A DNA stretch of 64,000 nt, taken from Phytomonospora endophytica. Lineage in GTDB: Bacteria > Actinomycetota > Actinomycetes > Mycobacteriales > Micromonosporaceae. Shown piece after piece: positions 8,701 to 17,232 of the stretch; positions within the stretch are counted from its first letter, which is position 1, and each line of letters starts with the position of its first letter. A program made the position numbers and the translations under genes. The stretch lies in the NCBI RefSeq assembly GCF_014202425.1, contig NZ_JACHGT010000001.1:413160-477159 (forward strand). The letters run 5' to 3'. The notes under the pieces were generated by a model. The model was given only the letters and a program-made list of their open reading frames with translations. It had not been told where the DNA came from and made no database searches.

Positions 8701-8756
8701 GTGTGCACCGGCCGGCGCAGTAGCGTCGGCCCGTCGAGCAGCACAGGGAGAGTGTC

Positions 8757-9488
8757 ATGACCGAGAACACGAGCCACCGCTACCGCCGGGTCGTGCTGAA
8801 ACTGTCCGGTGAGGTCTTCGGCGGCGGCGCCGTCGGCGTCGACCCCGACGTGGTCGCCGGCATCGCCGCGCAGATCGCCAAGGCCAGTGCCGGGGGCTCC
8901 CAGATCGCGGTCGTCATGGGCGGCGGGAACTTCTTCCGCGGCGCCGAACTCCAGGCCCGCGGCATGGAGCGCGCCCGCGCCGACTACATGGGCATGCTCG
9001 GCACGGTCATGAACTGCCTCGCCCTCCAGGACTTCCTGGAGAAGCGCGGTGTCGACACGCGCGTGCAGACCGCCATCACCATGGCCCAGGTCGCCGAGGC
9101 CTACATCCCCCGCCGCGCCATGCGGCACCTGGAGAAGGGCCGCGTCGTCATCTTCGGCGCCGGCGCGGGCATGCCCTACTTCTCCACGGACACCGTCTCG
9201 GTCCAGCGCGCGCTGGAGATCAAGGCCGACGCGGTGCTGATGAGCAAGAACGGCGTCGACGCGGTCTACACCGCCGACCCCCGCACCGACCCCACCGCCG
9301 AGCGGCTCGACCAGCTCACCTTCGAAGAGGCCCTGCGCCGCGACATCAAGGTGGCCGACGCGGCGGCCTTCAGTCTGTGCAAGGAAAATAAGCTCCCGAT
9401 GGTCGTCTTCGGAGCCGAAGGGGAGGACACCATCGCGCGGGCCCTCAGTGGTGAGAGGATCGGAACCCTCATCACCTCTGAGAGCTGA
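8757..9488 (+). CDS. pyrH: UMP kinase
   Basis: 243-residue hexameric bacterial UMP kinase of the amino-acid-kinase fold, making UDP from UMP with ATP; allosterically controlled by GTP and UTP in characterised members. Motifs seen are [12 protein letters not shown] at the N-terminus, [11 protein letters not shown] for phosphate binding, the [14 protein letters not shown] stretch, and [12 protein letters not shown] near the C-terminal ATP site. ATG 8757 follows AGGGAGAG at good spacing. Gene order tsf-pyrH-frr is nearly universal in bacteria. Confidence 0.98.
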   Translation: MTENTSHRYRRVVLKLSGEVFGGGAVGVDPDVVAGIAAQIAKASAGGSQIAVVMGGGNFFRGAELQARGMERARADYMGMLGTVMNCLALQDFLEKRGVDTRVQTAITMAQVAEAYIPRRAMRHLEKGRVVIFGAGAGMPYFSTDTVSVQRALEIKADAVLMSKNGVDAVYTADPRTDPTAERLDQLTFEEALRRDIKVADAAAFSLCKENKLPMVVFGAEGEDTIARALSGERIGTLITSES

Positions 9489-9590
9489 CCCACGCACGGT
9501 TTCACCCAAGACGAGCACCGCCCAACCGCCCGACGAACACCGGCCGCGTGCCGGACCAGTCGGCTCGCAGTGACAGGAGGCGACACCAAG

Positions 9591-10148
9591 GTGATCGACG
9601 AGACGCTCCTCGAAGCCGAGGAGAAGATGGAGAAGGCGATCGAGCACGCCAAGGAGGAGTTCGGCGCCATCCGCACCGGACGAGCCAGTGCCGCGATGTT
9701 CTCCAAGATCTTCATTGAGTACTACGGCACGCCCACGGCCCTCCCGCAGATGGCCTCCATCGGGGTGCCCGAGCCCCGCATGGTCATCATCAAGCCCTAC
9801 GACGCCTCCCAGACGTCGGCGATCGAGCGCGCCCTGCGCGACTCCGACCTCGGCGTCAACCCGAACAACGAGGGCGGGCAGCTGCGGCTCAACATGCCGC
9901 AGATGACCGAGGAGCGCCGCCGCGAGATGATCAAGGTCGCGCGGCACAAGGGCGAAGAGTCCAAGGTGACCATCCGCAACATCCGCCGCAAGGGCAAGGA
10001 CGAACTCGACCGCCTCGTCCGCGACGGCGAGGTCGGCGAGGACGAGGGCCGCCGTGCCGAGAAGGAACTCGACGACCTGACCCAGAAATTCGTCAAGCAG
10101 GTCGACGAGATGCTTGCGCACAAAGAATCCGAGCTGCTCGAAGTCTGA
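9591..10148 (+). CDS. frr: Ribosome recycling factor
   Basis: 185-residue RRF that splits post-termination ribosomes together with EF-G. The sequence shows [19 protein letters not shown] and [12 protein letters not shown] at the N-terminus, domain II in the middle ([18 protein letters not shown]), and the long C-terminal helix [21 protein letters not shown] choose GTG 9591 because AGGAGG lies 10 nt upstream and homologues begin with (M)[12 protein letters not shown]; a GTG at 9570 would add seven residues. The stop overlaps the cdsA start (TGATG). Confidence 0.97.
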   Translation: MIDETLLEAEEKMEKAIEHAKEEFGAIRTGRASAAMFSKIFIEYYGTPTALPQMASIGVPEPRMVIIKPYDASQTSAIERALRDSDLGVNPNNEGGQLRLNMPQMTEERRREMIKVARHKGEESKVTIRNIRRKGKDELDRLVRDGEVGEDEGRRAEKELDDLTQKFVKQVDEMLAHKESELLEV

Positions 10149-11302
10149 TGGGCCAACAGGACCTGTCCCCCTTCGGCGACGACCGCGGGCGTCCTCGGGG
10201 GCGTCGCCACGCCCCCGAGCCCGGGGACCCCGCCTACGGTGGCCGCCGCGACGAACCCCCCTACGGGGACGGCCGCCGCCGGGACGCGCCGCACGGCGAC
10301 TCCCCGTACGCCCGTCCGCGCGACGAGCGCTACGACGAGCGCTACCAGGCGCCCCACGGTGGGCCGCCCTACCCTCCGGAGCCTCCGTACCCGCCCGCGG
10401 GCCCGCCGGGGGATCCCCGTGCCCCTCGGGACCCGCGCGACCCCCGTGACTTCGGTGAGCCGGAACCCGAGCGGGAGCAGGCGCCCCCGCCGGCCTCCCG
10501 CGCGGGCCGGAACCTGCCCATGGCGATCGGGACGGGACTGGGCCTCGGCGCCGTCGTTCTCGCCTCGCTGCTGATCTACCGGCCGGCGTTCCTGGTCGTG
10601 GTGGCGGCCGCGGCCGCCGTCGGGATCTGGGAGCTCGTGCGGGCGATGTCCGTGCGGCACAAGGTCCCGCTGGCCCCTCTGCTCGCCGGCGGCGTCGGCA
10701 TGACGGCGATGGCGTGGTTCGGGGGAGCGGAGAACCTGGTTCTCGGTCTCGGGCTCACGCTCGTCGTCGTGATGGCCTGGCGCCTCGCCGACGGCCCCGA
10801 GGGCTATCTGGGGGACATGCTCGCCTCGACGCTGGTCGCGGTCTACGTGCCGTTCCTGGCGGGTTTCGCGGTGCTTCTGGCCGTGCCCGAGGACGGTGCC
10901 GCGCGTGTCATCGTCGTGCTCGGGCTCGTCGTGCTCAGTGACACGGGCGGCTACATCGCCGGCGTGCTGTTCGGGAAGCACCCGATGGCGCCGAAGGTGA
11001 GCCCGAAGAAGTCCTGGGAGGGCATGGGCGGTTCGATCCTGGCCTGTGCCGTCGGCGGCGCCCTGATGCTGTTCTTCGTCTTCGACGTGAGCTGGTGGAA
11101 GGGCGCGCTGTTCGGGCTGGCGATCACGGTCACGGCGACGGTCGGCGACCTCACCGAGTCGATGATCAAGCGCGACCTCGGGGTGAAGGACATGAGCGGC
11201 CTGATCCCCGGTCACGGCGGCCTCATGGACCGGCTCGACTCGATCCTTTTGGCGGCACCGACGGCTGTGGTGTTGCTGACGGCCTTGGCTCCTCCCGCGT
11301 GA
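10148..11302 (+). CDS. cdsA: Phosphatidate cytidylyltransferase (CDP-diacylglycerol synthase)
   Basis: Makes CDP-diacylglycerol from phosphatidic acid and CTP for all phospholipid branches. The first 120 or so residues are a cytoplasmic, low-complexity extension rich in Pro, Asp and Arg with repeated DPRD units; the rest is a polytopic membrane domain with about eight hydrophobic segments. Family signatures are present: DTGGYIAG followed by KVSPKKSWEG, and the C-terminal signature spanning SMIKRDLGVKDMSGLIPGHG and the MDRLDS end. It is coupled to frr by a TGATG overlap. A stable hairpin begins at its stop codon. Confidence 0.96.
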   Translation: MGQQDLSPFGDDRGRPRGRRHAPEPGDPAYGGRRDEPPYGDGRRRDAPHGDSPYARPRDERYDERYQAPHGGPPYPPEPPYPPAGPPGDPRAPRDPRDPRDFGEPEPEREQAPPPASRAGRNLPMAIGTGLGLGAVVLASLLIYRPAFLVVVAAAAAVGIWELVRAMSVRHKVPLAPLLAGGVGMTAMAWFGGAENLVLGLGLTLVVVMAWRLADGPEGYLGDMLASTLVAVYVPFLAGFAVLLAVPEDGAARVIVVLGLVVLSDTGGYIAGVLFGKHPMAPKVSPKKSWEGMGGSILACAVGGALMLFFVFDVSWWKGALFGLAITVTATVGDLTESMIKRDLGVKDMSGLIPGHGGLMDRLDSILLAAPTAVVLLTALAPPA

Positions 11303-11339
11303 CGTCCGCCCGCCTGTGCGTACGTAGGTGGGCGGACGT
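11302..11339 (+). terminator. Hairpin terminator after cdsA
   Basis: ACGTCCGCCCGCCT pairs with AGGTGGGCGGACGT (14 bp with one G-U) around a 10-nt loop; the stem starts at the last base of the cdsA stop. Confidence 0.75.
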
Positions 11340-11357
11340 GGGAGACTGGCTAGTGAT

Positions 11358-12485
11358 ATGACGACCCAGCCGCTTACCCTGCAACCGCGCCGCCGAGGCG
11401 CGCCACCCCGTCACCTCGCCGATCTGGACATGGCCGCACGTAAAGAGGCCGTCGCCGAGCTCGGCATGCCCGCGTTCCGCGCGCGCCAGCTGTCGCACCA
11501 TTACTTCGGCCGGCAGTTGTCCGACGTGGGCGCCATGAGCGACCTTCCCGCCGCCGAGCGTGAGCGCCTGGGCGGTGAGTTGTTCCCGCCGCTGCTGACG
11601 CCGGTGACGCAGGTCGCCTGCGATGACGGTGCCACCCGCAAGACGGTGTGGAGGCTGCACGACGGCTCCCTTGTGGAGAGCGTGCTGATGGGGTACGCCG
11701 ACCGGACCACCGTGTGCGTTTCCTCACAAGCGGGCTGTGGAATGGCATGTCCCTTCTGTGCGACGGGACAGGCCGGCCTCACGCGCAACCTGTCCACCGC
11801 CGAGATCGTGGATCAGGTGGTGTCGGCGGCACGGACGTCGCGTGAGGGGGGCCTCGGCAGGCTCTCGCACGTGGTGTTCATGGGCATGGGCGAACCCCTC
11901 GCCAACTACGAACGGGTGTTGCGGGCGCTTCGGCGCCTGACCGATCCGGCGCCGGACGGCCTGGGTCTGTCGCAGCGGCACATCACCGTCTCGACGGTCG
12001 GGCTTGTTCCGGCCGTTCGGCGCTTGACGGCCGAGGAGCTTTCGGTGACGCTCGCATTGTCGCTGCACGCACCAGACGACGAGCTGCGCGATGAGCTCGT
12101 CCCGGTGAACAACCGTTGGAAGGTCGACGAGGTGCTTGACGCGGCGTGGGAGTATGCAAGCCGCACAGGGCGACGGGTGTCGATTGAATACGCGATGATC
12201 AGAGACGTGAACGACCAGCCATGGCGGGCTGATCTCCTTGGCCGGTTGCTGGCGGGGAAACTCGCCCACGTTAATCTCATCCCGCTCAATCCGACCCCGG
12301 GAAGTCGCTGGGATGCGAGTCCGAAGGCGGTAGAGCGGGAATTCGTCCGGCGGTTGCGTGCCGCGGGCGTGCCGACCACGGTGCGCGATACCCGTGGACG
12401 TGAGATCGATGGTGCGTGTGGCCAGCTTGCGGCGACGCAGGAAAAGGCCGCTGCCACGCACGGGCAGGCGGAGGTGGCCGAGTGA
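11358..12485 (+). CDS. rlmN: 23S rRNA A2503 / tRNA A37 C2-methyltransferase RlmN
   Basis: Radical-SAM methyltransferase of 375 residues that methylates C2 of A2503 in 23S rRNA and A37 of some tRNAs by a ping-pong mechanism. The [4Fe-4S] cluster motif CGMACPFC gives C127, C131 and C134; C354 in DGACGQL is the mechanistic methyl-carrying or resolving cysteine. GMGEPLANY (SAM binding) and [10 protein letters not shown] are also present. There is no Ala/Cys change at the catalytic sites that would suggest Cfr-type resistance. ATG 11358 gives the family N-terminus; its stop overlaps the next start (GTGA). Confidence 0.96.
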   Translation: MTTQPLTLQPRRRGAPPRHLADLDMAARKEAVAELGMPAFRARQLSHHYFGRQLSDVGAMSDLPAAERERLGGELFPPLLTPVTQVACDDGATRKTVWRLHDGSLVESVLMGYADRTTVCVSSQAGCGMACPFCATGQAGLTRNLSTAEIVDQVVSAARTSREGGLGRLSHVVFMGMGEPLANYERVLRALRRLTDPAPDGLGLSQRHITVSTVGLVPAVRRLTAEELSVTLALSLHAPDDELRDELVPVNNRWKVDEVLDAAWEYASRTGRRVSIEYAMIRDVNDQPWRADLLGRLLAGKLAHVNLIPLNPTPGSRWDASPKAVEREFVRRLRAAGVPTTVRDTRGREIDGACGQLAATQEKAAATHGQAEVAE

Positions 12486-14332
12486 CGAGTCAGGGTGAGC
12501 GGTTCCGGCGCAGGGCCTTGCGCCGTGGCTACAAGGTGGACGAGGTGGACGCCTTCCTCGACCGCGTTGAAGCCACTCTCGAAGGCCAGCCGATCGGCCC
12601 GCCGGTGGCTTCTCAGGAGGTCGACGACGTCGTCTTCAGGGTCCGCTTCGGCGGATACGACGAGTGGCAGGTGGACGTCTACCTCGACCGGGTGGCGCGT
12701 CAGCTGTCGGAGCTTGAGGAGCGCGGTGTGCTCGGCCGGGCGCCCGCGCCCGACTTCGAGGGCCGTCCTTCCCGGGCGAGCATGGAGGCCCCCGCCGGAC
12801 GCGGTCCCCGCGACCCGCGCGAGATGCACGGCGGCCCCGGCCCCGGCCCCGGTCGCGACCCGCGTGAACACCGTGATCCCCGCGACCTGCACGAGCCGCG
12901 CGATCCCCGGGACCCGCGCGACTTGCACGACCCTCGCGGCATGGACCCCCGGGACCCCCGCGACATGCACGCTCCGCGTGGCATGGATCCCCGCGACCCC
13001 CGTGGCATGGACCCCCGTGACCCTCGCGATCCCCGTGACCCTCGCGGTCCGCAGCCGATGGACCCGCGGATGCCGTCGCCCGCCGACGCCCGTGGCGGCC
13101 CGCCGCCCCCGGACCCGCGCGACATGCCCGAGCCCCGTGGACGCCAGCCCGAGCCGCGCGCGGCCCGCGGCTCGGCCGCCCCGCCCGCCCGGGACCGTTT
13201 CGGCCCTCCGCCCCCGCCCGCCGCGGCTCCGCCGCCGGCGCCTTCGGGTCCCGACCCGGAGGGCTTCGGCCACCTCTCCGGTGGCGACGACGAGGGCTTC
13301 GGGCACCTGGCGCCACGCTCCGACGACTTCGACGACCGTCCAAGCCGTACCGCCCGCAGTCGCGGTGGCGGCCTGTACAGCGGCCTGAGCGACCTCAGCG
13401 GAGACGGCCCTCCGCCGCCACCCGCGCCGGTCTCCGGTCCGCCGCAGAGCGAGGACCGGTACGGCGCACCGCCGCCGCCCCCGCCGAGCCGCTTCGACCG
13501 CGCCGCCGACGACCGCTACGGTCCGCCGCCGGCCGCGACGCCCCCGCCTCCGCCGGAGCCGACGACCCGCTTCAGCGCGCCCGACGACCGCTACGGCCCG
13601 CCTCCCGGCGAGCGTCCGGCGGCTCCCGCCGACCGTTTCGCGCCGCCGCAGGACGACCGTTTCGCTCCGCCCCCGCCGATGCCCCCGCGCGGTCCCGAAC
13701 CGGACCGTGGCGGCTACGGCGGCGAGCGGATGCCTCCGCCTCCGGCGCCTTCGCGCGAAGAGCGGCGTCCCGCCTCGCCGGTGGACCGCTTCGCTCCTCC
13801 GCCGCCGCCCTCGAACGACCCGGGCGCGACGCAGATCCAGTCGGCGATCCCGCCGCTGCCGCCCCCGGGCGGTCCGCAGCGTCCCGGGCCCGCCGCTCCG
13901 CCTCCCGGCGGACGCCCGCCGTACGGCGGCGACGACCCGTACTCGCGCGGTGGCGGATTCACCGAGCCGGGCCGTCACGGCCGGCCGGAGATGACCACCG
14001 AGATGCGCGCGCCGGACTCGCCGTTCACCGGCGACGACATCTCGCGCCTTGAACAGATCCGCCGCTCCTTCCAGCCGCGCCGTTTCGGCAGCGGGTACGA
14101 CCCCTCACAGGTCGACCGGCTGTTCGACGCGGTCTCGGCGACGATGACCGGCCGGGCCGCCGTGCCGCTGTCGGACGCCGAGCTGGACACCTCGCAGTTC
14201 AGCCTGGTGCAGGGCGGGTACTTCGAGGCCGAGGTCGACGCGGCGTTGCGGGAGATCCGTGACACGTTCGCGCGCCGGGGGCTGATGAGGTTAGACCCCT
14301 ACGGACGACGTGGAGAAGGCCGCTACCGCTAG
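12482..14332 (+). CDS. Large protein with four DivIVA-domain motifs and Asp-Pro-Arg repeats
   Basis: 616 residues with an unusual symmetric layout. Two DivIVA-type motifs lie at the N-terminus ([14 protein letters not shown] 16-29; [15 protein letters not shown] 57-71) and two at the C-terminus ([14 protein letters not shown] 538-551; [15 protein letters not shown] 578-592). Between them is a disordered region: about 60 residues of RDPRD/MDPRDPR repeats near 110-190, then proline-rich DDRYGPP and DRFAPP units. True DivIVA has one motif followed by a long coiled coil, which is missing here. A role at the cell pole or septum is inference. The start GTG overlaps the rlmN stop (GTGA), so it is coupled to rlmN. 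A terminator overlaps the 3' end. Confidence 0.82.
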   Translation: MTSQGERFRRRALRRGYKVDEVDAFLDRVEATLEGQPIGPPVASQEVDDVVFRVRFGGYDEWQVDVYLDRVARQLSELEERGVLGRAPAPDFEGRPSRASMEAPAGRGPRDPREMHGGPGPGPGRDPREHRDPRDLHEPRDPRDPRDLHDPRGMDPRDPRDMHAPRGMDPRDPRGMDPRDPRDPRDPRGPQPMDPRMPSPADARGGPPPPDPRDMPEPRGRQPEPRAARGSAAPPARDRFGPPPPPAAAPPPAPSGPDPEGFGHLSGGDDEGFGHLAPRSDDFDDRPSRTARSRGGGLYSGLSDLSGDGPPPPPAPVSGPPQSEDRYGAPPPPPPSRFDRAADDRYGPPPAATPPPPPEPTTRFSAPDDRYGPPPGERPAAPADRFAPPQDDRFAPPPPMPPRGPEPDRGGYGGERMPPPPAPSREERRPASPVDRFAPPPPPSNDPGATQIQSAIPPLPPPGGPQRPGPAAPPPGGRPPYGGDDPYSRGGGFTEPGRHGRPEMTTEMRAPDSPFTGDDISRLEQIRRSFQPRRFGSGYDPSQVDRLFDAVSATMTGRAAVPLSDAELDTSQFSLVQGGYFEAEVDAALREIRDTFARRGLMRLDPYGRRGEGRYR

Positions 14333-14344
14333 GTGGCGGCCTTC
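14315..14344. terminator. Terminator between convergent genes
   Basis: GAAGGCCGC at 14315-14323 pairs with GCGGCCTTC at 14336-14344. It overlaps the stop of the DivIVA-type gene and sits 10 nt from the stop of the convergent gene, so it may serve both directions. Confidence 0.7.
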
Positions 14345-14354
14345 GCCGCATCCG

Positions 14355-14996
14355 TCAGAGGCCGGCCAGCCACTCGTGCCCCGGGTGCACCCGCGTCAGC
14401 AGCGCGCGCAGCTCGGCGCGCTGCGAGTCGCTGAGCAGCGGGACGACGCCGTCGAAGTCAACCTGGTCCTTCGGGCGGACGTTCCTGGCCTTGAACAGCA
14501 GGACCAGCTCGGGAGCCAGGTACGGGATCCCGTCCGGGGTGCGCCGGATGATGTCGGCGTAGGGCAGCCGGAGCGTCTCGTCCCGCCGGCAGATCCAGGT
14601 GTCACCGTCGTGGGGTTCGCGGAACACGTCGAGGCGGTACTCGTCCGTCACGGGGTCGCGCAGCCAGGTCTGGTGCACGGCGGCGAGCGCCTCCGGGCCC
14701 GGTGACGTCCAGACCCGCCGGTAGCCGACGGCGTCCCACAGGTGGCCCGGGAAGCGGTCCCGGACCTCGGCGAAGCGCCCGGCCGGGACGGCGATCTCCA
14801 GGTCTTCGTGTTCGCGCGTCTTGCCGCCGCGGAACAGGTCGAGGGCCCAGCCCGCCGCGACGTACCAGGGCGTGGTCACGCCGTCCAGCCGCGCGGCGAC
14901 CTCGGCCGGTGTCCAGGCGTTCGCCCACCGGGCGTCGAGGGCGTCGATGTCTTTCTGGGACAGCGGATGACCCCCGTCGGGGAGTTGTTCACTCAT
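14355..14996 (-). CDS. Nucleotidyltransferase-fold protein (aminoglycoside adenylyltransferase-like)
   Basis: 213 residues. WYVAAGWALDLFRGG followed by REHEDLEIAVP matches the GG/W...D-x-E pattern of the nucleotidyltransferase superfamily as seen in the aminoglycoside-2''-adenylyltransferase-like group, and the IIRRTPDGIPYLAPELVLLF segment is also typical. Many chromosomal members have no shown drug activity, so resistance should not be assumed. ATG 14996 has TAGGTT six nt upstream, consistent with leaderless transcription. Its -35 region would overlap the dyad at 15021-15038, so it is probably controlled together with the divergent ArsR-type gene. Confidence 0.75.
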   Translation of the reverse strand: MSEQLPDGGHPLSQKDIDALDARWANAWTPAEVAARLDGVTTPWYVAAGWALDLFRGGKTREHEDLEIAVPAGRFAEVRDRFPGHLWDAVGYRRVWTSPGPEALAAVHQTWLRDPVTDEYRLDVFREPHDGDTWICRRDETLRLPYADIIRRTPDGIPYLAPELVLLFKARNVRPKDQVDFDGVVPLLSDSQRAELRALLTRVHPGHEWLAGL

Positions 14997-15020
14997 CGGG
15001 CGAACCTAGCAGCGACGGTC

Positions 15021-15038
15021 TCGAAAGACTTCTTTCGA
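15021..15038. promoter_or_regulatory. Operator-like palindrome in divergent promoter
   Basis: TCGAAAGA-CT-TCTTTCGA is a perfect 8-bp inverted repeat with a 2-bp centre. It ends 5 bp before the TATGCT -10 (15043-15048) of the ArsR-type gene and covers the -35 region of the divergent nucleotidyltransferase gene. Autoregulation by the adjacent regulator is the simplest reading. Confidence 0.65.
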
Positions 15039-15055
15039 AAGATATGCTTCGACAC

Positions 15056-15655
15056 ATGCAGCCGGAACCGCCCCCCACTCGCAAGGTCTCCGACCCCGCC
15101 CAGCTGCGCGCCATGGCGCACCCCCTCCGCTTCACCCTCATGGAACTGCTCCTCCTCGACGGCCCCGCCACGGCCACCGAACTCGCCGCCAAGGTCGGCC
15201 AGTCGCCCGCGAACTGCTCCTGGCATCTCCGGCGCCTCGCCGAGTACGGCTACGTCACCGAGGCCCCGCCCGGCCCCGGCCGGCGCCGCCCCTGGCAGGT
15301 CGTCGCACAGAGCCACACCACCGACGACGACGCCGAATCCGACCCCGACTACGCCTCGGCTCACGACGCCTTCCACGTCGTCGCCCTGCGCCACGAGTTC
15401 GCGCGGCTCGACGCCTGGTTCATGGCCCGCCGCGCGGCGCCCGAGGAGTGGCGCGAGGCCGCGGGCGTCGTCCAGTCGCTCATGTGGCTGACCCCCGGCG
15501 AACTGGCCGAGCTCCAGACCGACCTCCGGGCGCTCGCCATGCGCCACATCGACCGTCTCACCGACCCCGATCGCCGTCCCGCCGATGCGGCCCTCGTCCG
15601 CCTTGTCGCATGGGGCGTGCCCGAACGTCTCGACCCGCCCGCCAACCCCGAGTGA
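15056..15655 (+). CDS. ArsR-type winged-helix transcriptional regulator
   Basis: 199-residue regulator. An N-terminal winged helix (about 10-85) has SDPAQLRAMAHPLRFTLMEL and ATELAAKVGQSPANCSWHL as helix-turn-helix, matching the ArsR/helix_turn_helix_5 group; the C-terminal half resembles the effector or dimer region of similar actinobacterial proteins. No metal-binding cysteine motif is visible, so it is unlikely to sense arsenic. The ATG at 15056 is 7 nt after TATGCT; ATG 15044 is possible but overlaps that -10. The MFS gene follows after 11 nt, so the pair looks like a self-regulated export unit. Confidence 0.85.
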   Translation: MQPEPPPTRKVSDPAQLRAMAHPLRFTLMELLLLDGPATATELAAKVGQSPANCSWHLRRLAEYGYVTEAPPGPGRRRPWQVVAQSHTTDDDAESDPDYASAHDAFHVVALRHEFARLDAWFMARRAAPEEWREAAGVVQSLMWLTPGELAELQTDLRALAMRHIDRLTDPDRRPADAALVRLVAWGVPERLDPPANPE

Positions 15656-15666
15656 AAGGCAGCTCC

Positions 15667-16917
15667 ATGCGCGCCGTCTTCGCAGACCCCCGCTACCGCT
15701 TACTCTTCGCCTCCACCGTCGTCGGCATGGTCGGCGACTGGCTCTTCGTCCTCGTCCTCGGCGTCTGGGTCAAGGAGCTCACCGGCTCCAGCGGCGCCGC
15801 CGGGCTCACCCTGCTGTTCGGCGCGCTGCCGCTGCTCTTCGCACCCTTCGGCGGCCTGCTCGCCGACCGTTTCCGCCGCAGGCCCTTCCTCATCGCCGCC
15901 AACCTCGCCAACGCCGTCGTCCTGCTCCCGCTCGCCCTCGTCCACGACGAAGGCGACGTGTGGCTCGTCTACGGTGTGGCGGTACTGCTCGGCTTCGGCC
16001 GGATCGTCGACGGACCGGCCACCGGCGGCCTGCTCAAGCGCGTCGTGCCGCCGGAGCGTTTGGTCGAGGCCAACAGCGCCCGGCAGGTCGCCACGCAGGC
16101 CCTGCGGCTCGGCGGGCCACTGGCCGGTGTAGGCCTGTACGCGTTCGCGGGCGGGTTCACCGTCGCGGTGATCAACGCCGCCAGTTTCGTATCGGCGGCG
16201 GCTCTCATCGCGCTCCTGCGCGTCGACGAGGAAGCCCCGCCGAAACCCGAGTCGCACTTCCTCGACGAGGTGACCGCCGGGTTCCGCTTCATCGCGCGCT
16301 CACCGGCGCTGCGCCGGGCGATGGCCGGTACCGGCCTGATGACCTTCGCGGGCGCGGGCCTGGAAGTGCTGATCTACGCGATCACCGACACCGGGCTCGG
16401 CCGGCCGCCGGAGTTCGTCGCGGTGATCGTCGCCGTGATGGGCGTCAGCGGAATCGTCGGCGGATTCGGCGCGAAGCGGGTGATCGCCCGCCTTGGCGAG
16501 CTGGGCGCGAGCGGAGCCGCCGTGGGCGTGCTCGCGGTCGTGCTCGCGGCGTTCGCGGTGCCGTCGACGCCGGTCGTGCTCGGTGCCTCGCTGATCGCGG
16601 GCTTCGTGATCCCGGTCATCGCGATCGCCGGTGCGACGCTGATCCAGCGCGAGTCGCCGCACGAACTGATGGGCCGGATCGGCGCGGCGACCGACGTGGC
16701 CGCGATCGCGCCCCAGCTGATCTCGCTGGCGGGCGGCGCGTACCTGGTGACCGTCGTGAGCCACCAGGTCCTGCTCGCCGCCATGGCCGTGGTCATGGGC
16801 GGCGCCGCGGCCTACCTCTTCCTCGGGCGGAGACTGAGTCCGCCCGCGGGGGAGTCGGCTAGTCCTTCAGACCGTTCTTCCTCAGCAGCCAGTCCCCGGC
16901 GATCGTCAGGGCGATGA
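15667..16917 (+). CDS. MFS transporter
   Basis: 416-residue major facilitator superfamily exporter, probably in the 'enterobactin exporter-like' MFS_3 group. The first helices (YRLLFASTVVGMVGDWLFVL) and the GLLADRFRRRPFLIAANL loop with the G-x-L-aD-R-x-x-R-R signature A are clear, and about eleven to twelve hydrophobic segments can be counted. The C-terminal 30 residues are a Ser/Arg-rich tail that overlaps the 3' end of a convergent gene by 59 bp. ATG 15667 has GAAAGG upstream. The substrate is unknown; coupling to the ArsR-type regulator suggests inducible drug or metabolite efflux. Confidence 0.87.
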   Translation: MRAVFADPRYRLLFASTVVGMVGDWLFVLVLGVWVKELTGSSGAAGLTLLFGALPLLFAPFGGLLADRFRRRPFLIAANLANAVVLLPLALVHDEGDVWLVYGVAVLLGFGRIVDGPATGGLLKRVVPPERLVEANSARQVATQALRLGGPLAGVGLYAFAGGFTVAVINAASFVSAAALIALLRVDEEAPPKPESHFLDEVTAGFRFIARSPALRRAMAGTGLMTFAGAGLEVLIYAITDTGLGRPPEFVAVIVAVMGVSGIVGGFGAKRVIARLGELGASGAAVGVLAVVLAAFAVPSTPVVLGASLIAGFVIPVIAIAGATLIQRESPHELMGRIGAATDVAAIAPQLISLAGGAYLVTVVSHQVLLAAMAVVMGGAAAYLFLGRRLSPPAGESASPSDRSSSAASPRRSSGR

Positions 16918-17083
16918 CGCCGGCGCTGAACAGCAGCCACAGGTCCTCGACACGGCCCTCGTGGTTGCCGATCAGGTACAGCAGGAGCACGGCGATGGAG
17001 ATGATCCCGCCGGTGTAGGCCGCCTTGCGGTTGGTGGGCTTGTGCTGGTCCGGGGAGGTCACCGGTTCGTTGCCGCCTGCCAC
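16859..17083 (-). CDS. DUF2631-like small membrane protein
   Basis: 74 residues: a short polar N-terminus, TGGIISIAVLLLYLIGN as first transmembrane segment, and LWLLFSAGVIALTIAGDWLL as second, ending in a charged RKNGLKD. It fits a short actinobacterial two-helix family of unknown function. GTG 17083 has GGAAGG upstream. Its 3' end overlaps the tail of the convergent MFS gene. Confidence 0.75.
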   Translation of the reverse strand: MAGGNEPVTSPDQHKPTNRKAAYTGGIISIAVLLLYLIGNHEGRVEDLWLLFSAGVIALTIAGDWLLRKNGLKD

Positions 17084-17146
17084 TGCGCGACACCTTCCAT
17101 GAGGTCGATGATCTTTGTCTGTGTTCCGCCGTCAGTTTCCCATGCC

Positions 17147-17176
17147 TTCCCCGACCACCGGACGGTGGTCGGGGAA
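17147..17176. promoter_or_regulatory. Perfect 14-bp inverted repeat in a divergent gap
   Basis: TTCCCCGACCACCG-GA-CGGTGGTCGGGGAA, with a 2-bp centre. Both flanking genes point away from it, so it does not close any visible gene. It lies just upstream of TAGCGT (17183-17188), a possible -10 for the MBL-Rieske gene. It is either an operator or a leader/terminator structure of an unrecognised transcript. Confidence 0.5.
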
Positions 17177-17232
17177 CCCCCGTGTAGCGTTCGACATCGG
17201 GCAGCAGGCGCGATCACAGAAGGGGTCGAAGG

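Noticed and set aside
7662-10121. An 819-codon minus-strand open frame opposite tsf, pyrH and frr
   Set aside because: Same antisense codon-bias effect; no motif and no plausible ribosome-binding site.
11358-12485. A Cfr-type (C8) methyltransferase
   Set aside because: Gene position, length and cysteine pattern fit housekeeping RlmN.
12850-13080. Regular repeats that could be taken for a CRISPR or satellite array
   Set aside because: Units are short, codon-phased and encode Asp-Pro-Arg repeats in an open gene; there are no constant-length spacers and no cas genes.
14355-14996. An acquired aminoglycoside resistance gene
   Set aside because: The fold resembles the adenylyltransferase group, but codon use matches the host, there is no mobile context, and chromosomal homologues often lack such activity.
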